Positions 26,846 through 36,580 are shown, numbered from the stretch's first letter. The stretch: 64,000 nt of DNA from Arthrobacter sp. ISL-72 (GCF_018613755.1 NZ_JAGGPP010000006.1:62001-126000); one strand, 5' to 3'. The notes: generated by a model not told the origin, from the sequence alone. Numbers and translations: made by a program.

Positions 26846-26925
26846 ACTGACACGGGGTGCCGCGCACAGGGCCGGCTGAGATCAACACCCGTAGAACCTG
26901 TCCGGTTAGCACCGGCGAAGGGATG
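26846..26925 (+). promoter_or_regulatory. Thiamine pyrophosphate (THI-element) riboswitch
   Basis: All conserved TPP aptamer blocks are in order: CACGGGGTGCC, GGCTGAGATCAACACCCGT, AGAACCTGTCCGGTTAGCACC and GGCGAAGGGATG. The last block contains or abuts the start codon of the thiD-tenA gene, so TPP binding should occlude translation initiation directly. TPP riboswitches with this translational arrangement are known in actinobacteria. No separate terminator hairpin is seen. Confidence 0.95.
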
Positions 26926-28515
26926 TCTCCTTTGTCTTCATCATTCCTGCCCACTCCGGCCTCCCGGTCAACCCCGGCACCATCCGGGGCCCCTGGCCTG
27001 CGCACTACACCACGCGTGCTGGCGATCGCCGGCTCCGACCCGTCCGGTGGGGCCGGTATCCAGGCCGACCTCAAAAGCATTGCCGCCAACGGCGGCTACG
27101 GCATGGCTGCCATCACGGCCCTGACGGCGCAGAATACGCGGGGCGTCCGGGCCGTCCACGTTCCCCCGGCGGAATTCCTGACTGCCCAGCTGGAGGCCAT
27201 CAGCGACGACATCAGCATTGACGCCGTCAAGATCGGCATGCTGGGGGACTCCGCGGTGATTGCCGCCGTCCGCCAGTGGCTGGGGAAGTCCCGTCCCGCC
27301 GTCGTGGTTCTGGATCCTGTTATGGTCGCCACCAGCGGTGACCGTCTGCTGCAGGAGGCGGCCGAAGCGGAACTGCGCGAACTCCTGCCACTCGCCGACC
27401 TCATCACACCGAACCTGGCGGAACTCGCAATGCTGCTCAACGAACCCATTGCTGACGACTGGGAGGCTGCACTCGTCCAGGGCAAACGGCTCGCCGCCCA
27501 AGCCGGAACCACCGTGCTCGTCAAGGGCGGGCACCTTGACGGCGGCGAATGCCCTGACGCGCTGGTCAACACCGGTGGGCTGCTTGCCCAGGACGTTGTG
27601 GAGGTTCCCGGCGAGCGGGTGGCAACGACGAACAGCCACGGGACCGGCTGCTCGCTGTCCTCGGCCATGGCCACCGCCCAGGCGCGGCTGGGGGACTGGG
27701 AGGCATCGCTGCGCGCGGTGAAGCCGTGGCTGCAGGGGGCGCTCCGGGAGTCCCGAGTGCTGGAGGTGGGAACGGGCAACGGTCCGGTGCACCACTTCCA
27801 TCACCTGGCGCCAAAGGACCAGGCCGTTCCGGCCGAAGGGCAGTTCGCTGCGGCTCTGTGGCAGGACGCCAAAGCGGACCTGGAGGACATCTACCGCCTT
27901 GACTTCATCCGCGCACTGGCAGGGGGGTCCCTCACCGAGCAGCATTTTGCCTACTACCTCGCCCAGGACGCCATCTACCTGAACGGCTATTCCAGGGTGC
28001 TGTCCCGGGCTACCGCGCTCGCGCCGACCGAGGCGGAGCAGCTGTTCTGGGCGAGGTCGGCCCAGCAATGCCTTGAAGTCGAGTCCGAGCTGCACCGGAA
28101 CTGGCTCAGCACCCGCACTGTGGATACCGGGCTGGGGCCCGTGACCAAGTCCTACGTTGACCACCTCCTGGCCTCGTCAGCCGCCGGCAGCTACGCCGTG
28201 CTGGTGGCCGCCGTCCTCCCGTGCTTCTGGCTGTACGCGGAGGTGGGCGCCACGCTTCACGGGCAGTTCCTGGCGGCAGGTTCTCCCACAGGCCACCCCT
28301 ACGCCGACTGGCTTCGGACCTACGCGGACGAGGACTTCGCCGCGGCGACCCGGCAGGCCGTTCGGATCATGGACGACGCCGCCAGGGCCGCCTCCGCAAC
28401 GGAACGGCAGGCCATGACCCTGGCCTTCCAGCAGTCGTGCCGCTACGAGGTGGACTTCTTCGACGCGCCGCGTCTGCACGCTGAACCCCGGAACGTTGCA
28501 AAGCCGGTAGGATAG
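26923..28515 (+). CDS. thiD: ThiD-TenA fusion: HMP/HMP-P kinase joined to a thiaminase II domain
   Basis: The ~530-residue protein carries two enzymes of thiamine metabolism. Residues ~25-290 are ThiD, with LAIAGSDPSGGAGIQAD, the phosphate-binding NSHGTGCSLSSA and KIGMLGD; it phosphorylates hydroxymethylpyrimidine twice. Residues ~310-525 are TenA/thiaminase II, with catalytic-type features ALAGGSLTEQHFAYYLAQD, VESELH and a late CRYEVDFFD; it salvages the pyrimidine from degraded thiamine. The fusion channels salvaged pyrimidine into thiamine synthesis. ATG 26923 lies inside the last riboswitch block, with a GAAGGG sequence as ribosome binding site; TTG 26932 is an alternative. No other thi genes are adjacent, so this is a stand-alone salvage unit. 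Confidence 0.93.
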   Translation: MSPLSSSFLPTPASRSTPAPSGAPGLRTTPRVLAIAGSDPSGGAGIQADLKSIAANGGYGMAAITALTAQNTRGVRAVHVPPAEFLTAQLEAISDDISIDAVKIGMLGDSAVIAAVRQWLGKSRPAVVVLDPVMVATSGDRLLQEAAEAELRELLPLADLITPNLAELAMLLNEPIADDWEAALVQGKRLAAQAGTTVLVKGGHLDGGECPDALVNTGGLLAQDVVEVPGERVATTNSHGTGCSLSSAMATAQARLGDWEASLRAVKPWLQGALRESRVLEVGTGNGPVHHFHHLAPKDQAVPAEGQFAAALWQDAKADLEDIYRLDFIRALAGGSLTEQHFAYYLAQDAIYLNGYSRVLSRATALAPTEAEQLFWARSAQQCLEVESELHRNWLSTRTVDTGLGPVTKSYVDHLLASSAAGSYAVLVAAVLPCFWLYAEVGATLHGQFLAAGSPTGHPYADWLRTYADEDFAAATRQAVRIMDDAARAASATERQAMTLAFQQSCRYEVDFFDAPRLHAEPRNVAKPVG

Positions 28516-28839
28516 TGGGGCACGGTTCCGGAAGTCGTTGCAGCGGCACTCTGGGTTTACACGGAGTGGCGCCTATCACGTACTACTGCCGGAGCCAGCC
28601 TCATTTGCGGCCGAAGGCAAAATTAGCGTATTCTAGATCTTCGGTGCTTACGCCAACACTTGGGTTATGACCTCAGGACAGTCAGTTTGGAATTCCAAAT
28701 GGCATTGTCCTTGGGATAACTCATGGGTTCCCCCGGGGAATCCACCGGCGTTGAGGCACAGCGTGAACCAGGCCAAACAATTGGACCCAGGTTCCGCACG
28801 CAAATCTAGTAATAAACGTCGAGAGAAGTGAGTTCCCCA
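28516..28839. other. Leader region between thiD-tenA and rplU
   Basis: This 324-base gap probably holds the promoter and leader of the rplU operon. TATTCT near 28631 could be a -10 element, giving a leader of about 200 bases. CACTC/GAGTG complementarity near 28540-28565 could form a hairpin. I recognised no known ribosomal-protein leader motif. Confidence 0.35.
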
Positions 28840-29148
28840 GTGGTGTACGCGATTGTCCGCGCAGGCGGCCGCCAAGAGAAGGTTTCCGTTGGAGACTTCG
28901 TTACCCTGAACCGCGTCCCCGGTGGAGCCGGCAGCACCATTGAGTTGCCCGCACTGCTCCTGGTAGACGGTGACAAGGTCACGTCTGCCGCTGCGGACCT
29001 GGCCAAGGTAACGGTTACGGCTGAGATCCTTCAGGACCTGCGTGGTCCGAAGATCGTCATCCAGAAGTTCAAGAACAAGACCGGGTACAAGAAGCGCCAG
29101 GGTCACCGTCAGGAACTGACCAAGGTCAAGATCACCGGTATCAAGTAA
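28840..29148 (+). CDS. rplU: 50S ribosomal protein L21
   Basis: The 102-residue protein is a complete bL21. It opens with [18 protein letters not shown] and contains the 23S rRNA-binding C-terminal signature [19 protein letters not shown] 28840 is selected because it gives the usual L21 N-terminus with a GAGAGAAG stretch upstream at usable distance; GTG codons at 28828 and 28843 are alternatives. It heads the conserved rplU-rpmA-obgE-proB-proA order. Confidence 0.96.
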   Translation: MVYAIVRAGGRQEKVSVGDFVTLNRVPGGAGSTIELPALLLVDGDKVTSAAADLAKVTVTAEILQDLRGPKIVIQKFKNKTGYKKRQGHRQELTKVKITGIK

Positions 29149-29208
29149 CCTTCCGTTACTTTCAGGTTTTCAGCAGATTCCCCAGAATTTTTAAGGCAGG
29201 CATTTCAA

Positions 29209-29472
29209 ATGGCACATAAAAAAGGCGCGAGCTCCACTCGCAACGGTCGTGACTCCAACGCCCAGTACCTCGGCGTCAAGCGCTTCGGCGGCCAGGTAGT
29301 TTCCGCAGGCGAGATCATCGTCCGCCAGCGTGGTACCCACTTCCACCCGGGCGCCGGCGTTGGCCGCGGCGGCGACGACACCCTGTTCGCCCTGACCCCC
29401 GGCGCTGTCGAGTTCGGCACCCGCCGCGGACGTCGAGTCGTGAACATCGTTGCTGCTGCAGCTGCAGAGTAA
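29209..29472 (+). CDS. rpmA: 50S ribosomal protein L27
   Basis: The 87-residue bL27 begins [19 protein letters not shown] and carries the conserved [20 protein letters not shown] core. The N-terminal tail reaches towards the peptidyl transferase centre. There is no cleavable N-terminal extension of the firmicute type. It lies 60 bases after rplU and is followed by a strong terminator that may let part of the transcripts stop before obgE. Confidence 0.98.
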   Translation: MAHKKGASSTRNGRDSNAQYLGVKRFGGQVVSAGEIIVRQRGTHFHPGAGVGRGGDDTLFALTPGAVEFGTRRGRRVVNIVAAAAAE

Positions 29473-29485
29473 CAACAAGATCTGA

Positions 29486-29527
29486 ACCGGTGGAGCGGGC
29501 CATGATGGCCCGCTCCACTGGTCTTTT
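29486..29527 (+). terminator. Rho-independent terminator after rpmA
   Basis: A 16-bp stem with one G-T pair (29486-29501 with 29507-29522) encloses ATGAT and is followed by TCTTTT. It can attenuate read-through from the ribosomal genes into obgE. Confidence 0.9.
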
Positions 29528-29589
29528 AACCGCATTACAATCAATTTGGGCGTCCAAGACGGTCAGGTTAAGCACAGAGGAGATTCACC

Positions 29590-31179
29590 GTGGCGAGCTT
29601 TGTAGACCGGGTAGTACTGCACGTATCCGGCGGTACCGGCGGCCACGGCTGTGTTTCCGTCCACCGCGAGAAGTTCAAGCCCCTGGGCGGTCCCGACGGT
29701 GGCAACGGCGGTGACGGCGGAGACGTCATCCTACGCGTTGACTCCCAGACCACCACGCTGCTGGACTACCACCACGCGCCCCACCGCCACGCAACCAACG
29801 GCGGGCCGGGCATGGGCGACTGGCGCGGCGGAAAGAACGGCGAAACCCTGGTCCTGCCGGTTCCGGAAGGCACCGTGGTGAAGACCAAGGACGGCCGGGT
29901 CCTGGCTGACCTCGTCGGCGAAGGCACCGAGTTCGTCGCGGCCGCAGGCGGCATCGGCGGACTGGGTAATGCCGCGCTGTCGTCACAGAAGCGCCGGGCT
30001 CCGGGCTTCGCCCTCCTCGGCATCGAAGGCGAGTCCAGTGACATCGTCCTGGAGCTGAAGTCCATTGCGGACATCGCCCTCGTGGGTTTCCCGTCCGCTG
30101 GCAAATCCAGCCTCATTGCCGCGATGTCCGCCGCCCGCCCCAAAATCGCGGACTACCCGTTCACCACGCTGATCCCCAACCTGGGTGTGGTGCAGGCCGG
30201 TGACGTCCGCTTCACCATCGCCGACGTCCCTGGACTCATCGAAGGAGCAAGCGAAGGCAAGGGCCTGGGCCACCACTTCCTCCGCCACGTGGAACGGTGC
30301 GCAGCTTTGGTCCACGTTTTGGACTGCGGTACGCTGGAAGCTGACCGAGATCCGCTCTCCGACCTCGCGATTATCGAAGCCGAACTCGAAAAGTACGCGG
30401 TTGACATGAGTTACGCCGGCACCGACGGCGAGGTTGTCCCGCTGAACCACCGGCCCCGGCTGGTGGCACTCAACAAGGTCGACCTGCCTGACGGCAAGGA
30501 CATGGCTGAATTTGTCCGGCCCGAGCTCGAATCCCGCGGCTACCGTGTGTTCGAGATCTCCGCGACGAGCCATGAAGGGCTACGCCAGCTGGGCTTCGCA
30601 ATGGCAGAGATCGTCAAGGCTGCCCGCGACGCTGTGGCTGCCACGCCGCCCAAGGTACACGCTCCCGTGCTGCGCCCGCGCGCAGTGAACGAGGCCGGCT
30701 TCAAGATCCGCCGCGAGGAGAAGAATCTCGAGCCGCTGTTCCGCGTACTGGGCGACAAGCCCGTTCGCTGGGTCAAGCAGACCGACTTCACCAACGAGGA
30801 AGCCATTGGCTACCTCGCAGACCGGCTGGCCAAGCTCGGCGTCGAGAACGAGCTGTTCAAGCAGGGTGCCAAGCCCGGCGACACCGTGGTGATCGGTGAA
30901 GACGACGGCGTCGTCTTCGACTGGGAACCCACGATGATGGCCGGCGCGGAACTGCTTGCGTCGCCGCGCGGCACCGACGTGCGCTTTGCCGACATCGGCG
31001 ATCGCCCCACCCGCGGTCAGAAGCGCGAAGACCAGCAGGAACGCCGCGACGCCAAGGCCGCGGCCCGGGCAGAGCTCGAGGCCGAACGCAAAGCCGGTAT
31101 CTGGACCGAATCAGTCAGCGGGCGACGTGCCGCACGGCCGCTGCAGGAGAGTGGACTGACCACCGAAAATGAGGAGTGA
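29590..31179 (+). CDS. obgE: Obg GTPase, ribosome assembly and stress factor
   Basis: The 529-residue GTPase has all three Obg parts. The glycine-rich N-terminal Obg fold covers residues ~1-158 ([28 protein letters not shown]). The G domain at ~159-335 has P-loop [15 protein letters not shown] and switch [16 protein letters not shown]. The C-terminal OCT domain at ~355-440 contains VFDWEPTM. A charged Arg/Ala-rich tail follows. GTG 29590 has AGAGGAG upstream. The end of obgE overlaps an ATG at 31169 that is one candidate start for proB. Confidence 0.96.
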   Translation: MASFVDRVVLHVSGGTGGHGCVSVHREKFKPLGGPDGGNGGDGGDVILRVDSQTTTLLDYHHAPHRHATNGGPGMGDWRGGKNGETLVLPVPEGTVVKTKDGRVLADLVGEGTEFVAAAGGIGGLGNAALSSQKRRAPGFALLGIEGESSDIVLELKSIADIALVGFPSAGKSSLIAAMSAARPKIADYPFTTLIPNLGVVQAGDVRFTIADVPGLIEGASEGKGLGHHFLRHVERCAALVHVLDCGTLEADRDPLSDLAIIEAELEKYAVDMSYAGTDGEVVPLNHRPRLVALNKVDLPDGKDMAEFVRPELESRGYRVFEISATSHEGLRQLGFAMAEIVKAARDAVAATPPKVHAPVLRPRAVNEAGFKIRREEKNLEPLFRVLGDKPVRWVKQTDFTNEEAIGYLADRLAKLGVENELFKQGAKPGDTVVIGEDDGVVFDWEPTMMAGAELLASPRGTDVRFADIGDRPTRGQKREDQQERRDAKAAARAELEAERKAGIWTESVSGRRAARPLQESGLTTENEE

Positions 31180-31189
31180 ATCCCCACAC

Positions 31190-32341
31190 GTGACCGATAA
31201 TTCCGCAATTGTCATCGAAGAACCCAGGACCGACGACCGCAGCATGCTCGCCAGGGCGCGGCGCATCGTGGTCAAGGTCGGCTCGTCATCGCTCACCAGC
31301 ATCAAGGGCGGAATCTCGGAAGAAGCGCTGATCGAGCTGTCCAATGCGCTGGCCGCTAAGTGCAACGCAGGCACGGAGATCATCCTTGTTTCCTCCGGTG
31401 CCATCTCCGCAGGCCTGGCACCACTGGGTCTTGTGAAGCGTCCGCGGGACCTCGCGACTCAGCAGGCGGCCGCAAGCGTGGGCCAGGGGCTCCTTATGGC
31501 CCGCTACACCCATGCCTTCGCAGCGCACGGCGTGACGGTGAGCCAGGTGCTGCTGACTGCCGACGACCTCATGCGGCGCAGCCATCACCAGAACGCCTTC
31601 CGGGCACTGAACCGTTTGCTGAACCTCGGCGTTGTTCCCGTGGTCAATGAGAATGACACCGTTGCGACCCACAAGATCCGCTTCGGCGATAACGACCGGC
31701 TCTCGGCTCTTGTTGCCCACCTGGTTCGCGCGGATGCGCTTGTGCTGCTTTCCGACGTCGACTCGCTTTATGACGGCCCGCCCTCGAAGGGGGCCAAGCG
31801 GATTCGGCAGGTTGACGGCCCGCAGGACCTTGAGGGCGTGTCCATCGGCAGTCCCGGCAAGGCCGGAGTGGGAACCGGCGGCATGCAGACGAAGGTCGAA
31901 GCAGCCATCATGGCCGCCGATTCTGGTATTCCCGCTTTGGTTACGTCCACGGGAAACGCCGCTGCGGCCCTCGCCGGTGAGGATGTGGGAACGTGGTTCT
32001 CGGTCAACAGCGGCCGCAAATCCGTGCGGATGATGTGGCTTGCCCACCTTGCCCACGTGCAGGGCCGCCTGCTTCTGGACAATGGGGCAGTCAAGGCTGT
32101 CCGCGACAACGGCGCCTCCCTGCTGCCGGCAGGTATTACGTCAGTCGAAGGTCACTTCGAATCCGGGGACGCCGTCGAAATGGTTGCCCCGGACGGCACT
32201 GTGATCGCCCGCGGCCTGGTCAACTACTCGGCGGATGAACTCCCGCAGATGCTGGGCCGTTCCACCGTGGAACTGGGTGAGTCCCTGGGCCGCGGCTTCG
32301 ACCGTGAGGTTGTTCACGTTGATGACCTCGTTCTGGTCTAG
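31190..32341 (+). CDS. proB: Glutamate 5-kinase
   Basis: The ~383-residue enzyme performs the first step of proline synthesis, phosphorylating glutamate. The amino-acid kinase domain shows RIVVKVGSSSLTS, EIILVSSGAISAGL and VVNENDTVAT. The C-terminal PUA domain (about the last 90 residues) is present, as in E. coli ProB. Feedback inhibition by proline is a family property. GTG 31190 has GGAG 13 bases upstream; ATG 31169, inside obgE, would add seven residues. It is directly upstream of proA. Confidence 0.94.
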   Translation: MTDNSAIVIEEPRTDDRSMLARARRIVVKVGSSSLTSIKGGISEEALIELSNALAAKCNAGTEIILVSSGAISAGLAPLGLVKRPRDLATQQAAASVGQGLLMARYTHAFAAHGVTVSQVLLTADDLMRRSHHQNAFRALNRLLNLGVVPVVNENDTVATHKIRFGDNDRLSALVAHLVRADALVLLSDVDSLYDGPPSKGAKRIRQVDGPQDLEGVSIGSPGKAGVGTGGMQTKVEAAIMAADSGIPALVTSTGNAAAALAGEDVGTWFSVNSGRKSVRMMWLAHLAHVQGRLLLDNGAVKAVRDNGASLLPAGITSVEGHFESGDAVEMVAPDGTVIARGLVNYSADELPQMLGRSTVELGESLGRGFDREVVHVDDLVLV

Positions 32342-32355
32342 ACGGCAGATTCGCC

Positions 32356-32367
32356 TAGACTTGAATG
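32356..32367 (+). promoter_or_regulatory. -10 hexamer for a leaderless proA mRNA
   Basis: TAGACT (32356-32361) is exactly six bases before ATG 32368. This spacing selects the second of two adjacent ATG codons and would give proA a promoter independent of proB. Confidence 0.5.
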
Positions 32368-33717
32368 ATGACTGAGGCACTGATTCACCAAGCCGCTGAG
32401 AAATCCAACGACTCCGCGGAAGTAACTTCCGCGCCGGAAAAGGCCCAGCTGTCCCCGGCTGAGGTCGAGGTTGCCGTGTATGCCATCGCCGACCGGTCCC
32501 GCCATGCTGCCCGTAGCATGGCGCGCGCAAACCGGGCGCGGAAGGACAAGGCCCTCCGTGCCATCGGCGGAGCCTTGATCGACAGCAAGTCGCAGATCCT
32601 CGCCGCCAATGCCAAGGATGTGGAGTCCGGCCGCGCCAACGGAACCTCCGTCGCATTGCTTGACCGGCTGACGCTGAACGAGGCGCGCATCGATGCCCTG
32701 GCGGCCGCCCTGGAAAACCTCGCCGGCCTGCCTGACCCCGTGGGAAACGTGGTCCGCGGCCAGACACTGCCCAACGGCCTGCGCCTGCGCCAGGTCAACG
32801 TTCCCATGGGTGTCGTTGCCGCTATCTATGAAGCACGTCCCAACGTGACAGTGGACATCGCCGGCCTGGCGCTCAAAAGCGGCAATGCGGTGATCCTGCG
32901 CGGCGGCACCGCCGCGGCAGCCACCAACGAAGCCCTCATCAGGGTCCTGCGCGAAGCGCTCGAGTCGGTGGGCCTGCCCGCGGACGCCGTCCAGACCGTG
33001 GACCAGTTCGGCCGTGAAGGAGCCAACGTCCTGATGCGGGCGCGCGGCCGGGTGGATGTCCTGATTCCCCGCGGCGGCAGGGATCTTATTCAGACGGTGG
33101 TCACCAACTCCTCCGTACCCGTCATCGAGACCGGTGAGGGCAACGTCCACATCTTCCTCGACGAATCCGCCAATGAAGACATGGCAGTGGAAATCCTCCT
33201 CAACGCCAAGACCCAGCGGCCCAGCGTCTGCAACACCGTGGAGACCCTCCTGGTGCACTCCAGGTCCACCGTCCTGCCCGCCGTCGCTGCGGCCCTCCGG
33301 AAGGCCGGGGTAACGCTGCACGCCGACGAGAGGGTCCGCGCCGCCCTGCCGGCGTCGGTGGAATCAGTTCCCGCCACCGATGAGGACTGGGCCACCGAGT
33401 ACATGGACCTGGATCTCGCAGTTGCGATGGTGGACAACCTTGACGAGGCAGTGAAGCACATCCGCAGCTGGTCGACCGGCCACACCGAGGCCATCATCAC
33501 CAACGACCTCGCGAATGCCGAACGCTTCATTGCTGAAATCGACTCAGCGGCCGTAATTGTCAACGCCTCCACGAGGTTCACGGACGGCGGGGAACTGGGC
33601 CTGGGCGCCGAGGTGGGCATTTCCACCCAGAAGCTCCACGCCCGCGGTCCCATGGGGCTGACCGAACTCACTACCACCAAGTGGATCGTCCAGGGCGAGG
33701 GCCAGATCCGCAGCTAG
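32368..33717 (+). CDS. proA: Gamma-glutamyl phosphate reductase
   Basis: The ~449-residue NADPH-dependent enzyme converts glutamyl 5-phosphate to the semialdehyde in proline synthesis. The family signature VPMGVVAAIYEARPNVT and the catalytic cysteine in KTQRPSVCNTVETLL are present, as is the C-terminal GPMGLTELTTTKW. Its first ~40 residues form an extra, poorly conserved N-terminus. ATG 32365 and ATG 32368 are tandem. The latter is preferred because a -10 hexamer stands exactly six bases before it and there is no Shine-Dalgarno sequence for either. Confidence 0.95.
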   Translation: MTEALIHQAAEKSNDSAEVTSAPEKAQLSPAEVEVAVYAIADRSRHAARSMARANRARKDKALRAIGGALIDSKSQILAANAKDVESGRANGTSVALLDRLTLNEARIDALAAALENLAGLPDPVGNVVRGQTLPNGLRLRQVNVPMGVVAAIYEARPNVTVDIAGLALKSGNAVILRGGTAAAATNEALIRVLREALESVGLPADAVQTVDQFGREGANVLMRARGRVDVLIPRGGRDLIQTVVTNSSVPVIETGEGNVHIFLDESANEDMAVEILLNAKTQRPSVCNTVETLLVHSRSTVLPAVAAALRKAGVTLHADERVRAALPASVESVPATDEDWATEYMDLDLAVAMVDNLDEAVKHIRSWSTGHTEAIITNDLANAERFIAEIDSAAVIVNASTRFTDGGELGLGAEVGISTQKLHARGPMGLTELTTTKWIVQGEGQIRS

Positions 33718-33798
33718 CAACGCTGTAACATGGAACAGAAGTCCGGAACGGCGGGAATGACCGCCGTCGTCATTGTGTGAACTCATTAGGGGAAGAAA

Positions 33799-34023
33799 AT
33801 GCTGCTGCAGCAGGTCGGCGCGTCCGTCGCCGAACATGAAGAACTGGCTCCGCTGTGGGCCGAACCGTGGGTCTTCGGTGTGTCGATCTTTGCCATCATG
33901 GTCGTCCTGATGTTTGTGACGCTGTCCTACACCAACCTGGGCAACCGGCACGAGGCAGTCGATGAGCATTCGGATCCGCACCGCCAGCACCCCAACAAGC
34001 ACGACCACGGCCAAGGCCACTAA
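33799..34023 (+). CDS. Small single-pass membrane protein of unknown function
   Basis: The 74-residue product has one hydrophobic helix at about residues 24-44 ([21 protein letters not shown]) and a hydrophilic His/Asp/Gln-rich C-terminal tail ending [19 protein letters not shown] stands at good distance from the ATG. It is found between proA and nadD, and the proposed nadD start overlaps its last 62 bases, suggesting translational coupling. The His-rich tail could bind metal, but that is speculation. Confidence 0.78.
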   Translation: MLLQQVGASVAEHEELAPLWAEPWVFGVSIFAIMVVLMFVTLSYTNLGNRHEAVDEHSDPHRQHPNKHDHGQGH

Positions 34024-34696
34024 CATCACTGCCGTCCTGAAGCGGCGCGGCGCCAAGCGCCGCCTGCGTCTGGGTGTGATGGGTGGGACGTTCGATCCCA
34101 TCCATCACGGCCACCTTGTCGCTGCCAGCGAGGTTGCTGCGAAGTTCGGCTTGGACGAAGTCGTATTTGTGCCGACTGGCCAGCCGTGGCAGAAAACCCA
34201 TAAGAGAGTCAGTGAACCGGAGCACCGGTATCTCATGACGGTCATTGCCACGGCGTCGAACCCCCGGTTCACCGTCAGCAGGGTTGACGTTGACCGCCCC
34301 GGCCCCACCTACACCATCGACACCCTCCGTGACCTCCGGACCCAGCGGCCGGATGCGGACTTGTTCTTCATCACCGGCGCGGACGCCATGGCGCAAATCC
34401 TGTCGTGGAAGAACATCGATGAACTGTGGTCGTTGGCGCATTTCGTCGGGGTCACCCGGCCGGGGCACGTCCTCGACGGGATGGGCCGGAAAGACGTCAG
34501 CCTCCTGGAAGTGCCGGCCATGGCGATCTCGTCCACTGATTGCCGGACACGCGTCGCGGCCGGGAACCCTGTCTGGTACCTGGTGCCTGACGGGGTGGTC
34601 CAGTACATTGCGAAATACGGCCTGTACGCCGGGCACTCCGAACCGGACAGCAGCGCTGCACTTATCGAGTTACCCGAACCAGCCAGTACCGAGTGA
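33962..34696 (+). CDS. nadD: Nicotinate-nucleotide adenylyltransferase
   Basis: The nucleotidyltransferase motif [12 protein letters not shown] is near residue 40 of the 244-residue frame, and the C-terminal [14 protein letters not shown] corresponds to the ISSTxIR motif with Cys replacing the usual Ile. The enzyme makes nicotinate adenine dinucleotide in NAD synthesis. The start at ATG 33962 has CGAGG at seven-base spacing and overlaps the upstream small membrane-protein gene. The ~35 residues before the first conserved strand are Thr/Arg-rich and not typical, so the true start could be later, though no better ATG/GTG with a ribosome site is seen. Confidence 0.93.
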   Translation: MSIRIRTASTPTSTTTAKATNITAVLKRRGAKRRLRLGVMGGTFDPIHHGHLVAASEVAAKFGLDEVVFVPTGQPWQKTHKRVSEPEHRYLMTVIATASNPRFTVSRVDVDRPGPTYTIDTLRDLRTQRPDADLFFITGADAMAQILSWKNIDELWSLAHFVGVTRPGHVLDGMGRKDVSLLEVPAMAISSTDCRTRVAAGNPVWYLVPDGVVQYIAKYGLYAGHSEPDSSAALIELPEPASTE

Positions 34697-34704
34697 GTTG
34701 TTAG

Positions 34705-36045
34705 ATGAGCCAGGAACAGCCTCCCCTCCGTAGCCGCCGCGAATTGCGCCAGGCCAGAGTTGAGCGCGCGGAATCACACCAGGAAACGGGGCCTTCAGTC
34801 CCGCCCCGGGTTCCTCCTGCCTCAAAAGTGCCCGGCAACGGAGCTCCGGAAGTTTCCCGTGACGAGGCCTTGAAAAAGCCCGGCCCCGGTGCACCGTCCG
34901 GTGGGCCGGCCACGGGGGCTGACGACGCACGCCCGGAAAGCGGGACCGGCCGGATACGTCGTGTTGCTCCGGGCCCGGTCGATTCGGTGCGGCCAGCTTC
35001 GGGATCCGAACGGTCGTCACAGAGCCGGGCGAGGGACCGCGCCGCGCTGCGGACCATCAAGGAACTCGCACAGAAGGAAGAACGGCTTTCCGGCGGCGGG
35101 CCGCCCACGCGGCGCCAGCTTCGCCTGCAACAGCTCCAGGCAGAGGCCGCGCCGGCCACCGCTGCCAACCTGATCGTCCCGCCCGCCCGCACGTCCGCAC
35201 AGCGGACTGTGCCGCAGGCCCGGCCGGGACAGCCTTCGCCGCAGCCCGCAACTCCCCAGCCGGTCAGCCCGGAATCGAAGACGCCGCAGGCGACGACGGA
35301 TAACAAGATCCCCGACGGAATGACCGTTGAGCAGGCACTCGCAGCGCGTTCCCTGATCGCCGAACAGGCCAGGAACCAGATCGCCAAGATGGAGCACATC
35401 GCGGCCAACGATCCCGAGGCGGTGGATCCGGAAATCCTTGCCGAGCAGATCGCCCTGGCAGAGCGCGCTGCAATATTAAACAAGCGGGCCGTGGCCAAGC
35501 AGAAGCTCGCCGAGCAGGCCAGCCAGCCAGCGCACCCCAAGACGGAACCGTCCGCTGTCAGCAACCTGGCCATGGTCACGCCGCTGGAGTTCGAAAAGGT
35601 TCCGGGCATTGACCGGCCGGTGATGAAAAAACCTGCAACCACCTACGTGCCCGTGGTCACTAACCCCGGCCAGCGGTTGCAGCCACCGAGCACCAAGGGC
35701 CCGCGCAAATCCGGCCAGACGAGGCGGAACGCCGCGTCGGTGGCAGGCCGGGCGGGCGTCCTTGCCCGCGCGGAGGCGGCCGCCCAGGCCGCGGCCGATC
35801 CTTCGGCGGCACCGGTTGCGGCGCCTACGTCCGGCGAGCCCTGGGCAGCTGAAAGCGGCGAAAACTTCGTGGACCGGCCCCGTGTGCCCGCCAATTCAGC
35901 CTATGGCCTGGAACCGCTGGACGCGGCCACCGCCGGCCTTGGCAGGGCAAACCGGATCAGGATGCTGCAGTTATGCGTGCTCGCGTTGGGGATCGTGGCC
36001 TTGATTGCCGGCGTCACCATGATCATCAGCGGCCTCGCGGGCTGA
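34705..36045 (+). CDS. Unrecognised Pro/Ala/Gln-rich protein with a C-terminal membrane anchor
   Basis: The 446-residue protein has low-complexity, Pro/Ala/Arg-rich sequence over most of its length. A helical, Glu/Ala/Gln-rich segment at about residues 205-275 is probably coiled coil. A single hydrophobic helix lies at the very end (about 418-443, LCVLALGIVALIAGVTMI). There is no signal peptide, so it looks tail-anchored, with the bulk in the cytoplasm. It lies between nadD and rsfS, eight bases after nadD, in an otherwise conserved pair. No domain is recognised and no function is assigned. ATG 34705 lacks a good ribosome binding site and may rely on coupling to nadD. Confidence 0.75.
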   Translation: MSQEQPPLRSRRELRQARVERAESHQETGPSVPPRVPPASKVPGNGAPEVSRDEALKKPGPGAPSGGPATGADDARPESGTGRIRRVAPGPVDSVRPASGSERSSQSRARDRAALRTIKELAQKEERLSGGGPPTRRQLRLQQLQAEAAPATAANLIVPPARTSAQRTVPQARPGQPSPQPATPQPVSPESKTPQATTDNKIPDGMTVEQALAARSLIAEQARNQIAKMEHIAANDPEAVDPEILAEQIALAERAAILNKRAVAKQKLAEQASQPAHPKTEPSAVSNLAMVTPLEFEKVPGIDRPVMKKPATTYVPVVTNPGQRLQPPSTKGPRKSGQTRRNAASVAGRAGVLARAEAAAQAAADPSAAPVAAPTSGEPWAAESGENFVDRPRVPANSAYGLEPLDAATAGLGRANRIRMLQLCVLALGIVALIAGVTMIISGLAG

Positions 36046-36147
36046 TCACCTCTGGTAGGGCAGCGTAAGGTGCTGCCATCCCGCAACTGCGGTGCTGTTA
36101 CCGACGGCGCCGCCCCTACATAGCTTCACACCACTACAAGGAGTCCC

Positions 36148-36549
36148 GTGACTGCAACCGAATCATCCATCGCCACAGCACGCGCAGCAGCGCGCGCCGC
36201 AGCGGACAAGATCGCCCAGGACATTGTTGGCCTGGACGTCAGCGAGCGGCTGGCCCTTGCCGACGTTTTCCTGATTGCCTCCGCACCCAGCGAACGCCAG
36301 GTCAACGCCATCGTTGACGGCATCGAAGAAGAACTGGGCAAGAAGGACCTCCGTCCTGTCCGCCGGGAAGGCCGCTCTGGCGGACGCTGGGTCCTGTTGG
36401 ACTACTCCGACGTCGTCATCCACGTCCAGCATGAGGAAGACCGCGTGTTCTATGCCCTTGAGCGTCTGTGGAAGGACTGCCCCGTAGTGGACCTCCAGCT
36501 CGGCGAGAACGACTCGGCCAAGGCAGCGGTTTCCTCAGAGAGCGAGTAG
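36148..36549 (+). CDS. rsfS: Ribosomal silencing factor RsfS
   Basis: The 133-residue protein is a complete RsfS (Iojap/DUF143). It binds L14 and blocks subunit joining under starvation. Family features include DKIAQDIVGLDVSERLALADVFLIAS, GRSGGRWVLLDYSDVVIHV and FYALERLWKDCP. The short acidic Ser/Glu-rich tail is variable. GTG 36148 follows CAAGGAGTCCC. Its pairing with nadD is a conserved bacterial arrangement, here interrupted by the tail-anchored protein gene. Confidence 0.95.
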   Translation: MTATESSIATARAAARAAADKIAQDIVGLDVSERLALADVFLIASAPSERQVNAIVDGIEEELGKKDLRPVRREGRSGGRWVLLDYSDVVIHVQHEEDRVFYALERLWKDCPVVDLQLGENDSAKAAVSSESE

Positions 36550-36580
36550 CCCGGCCCGCCGCCACCCGAATATGCCCGAT

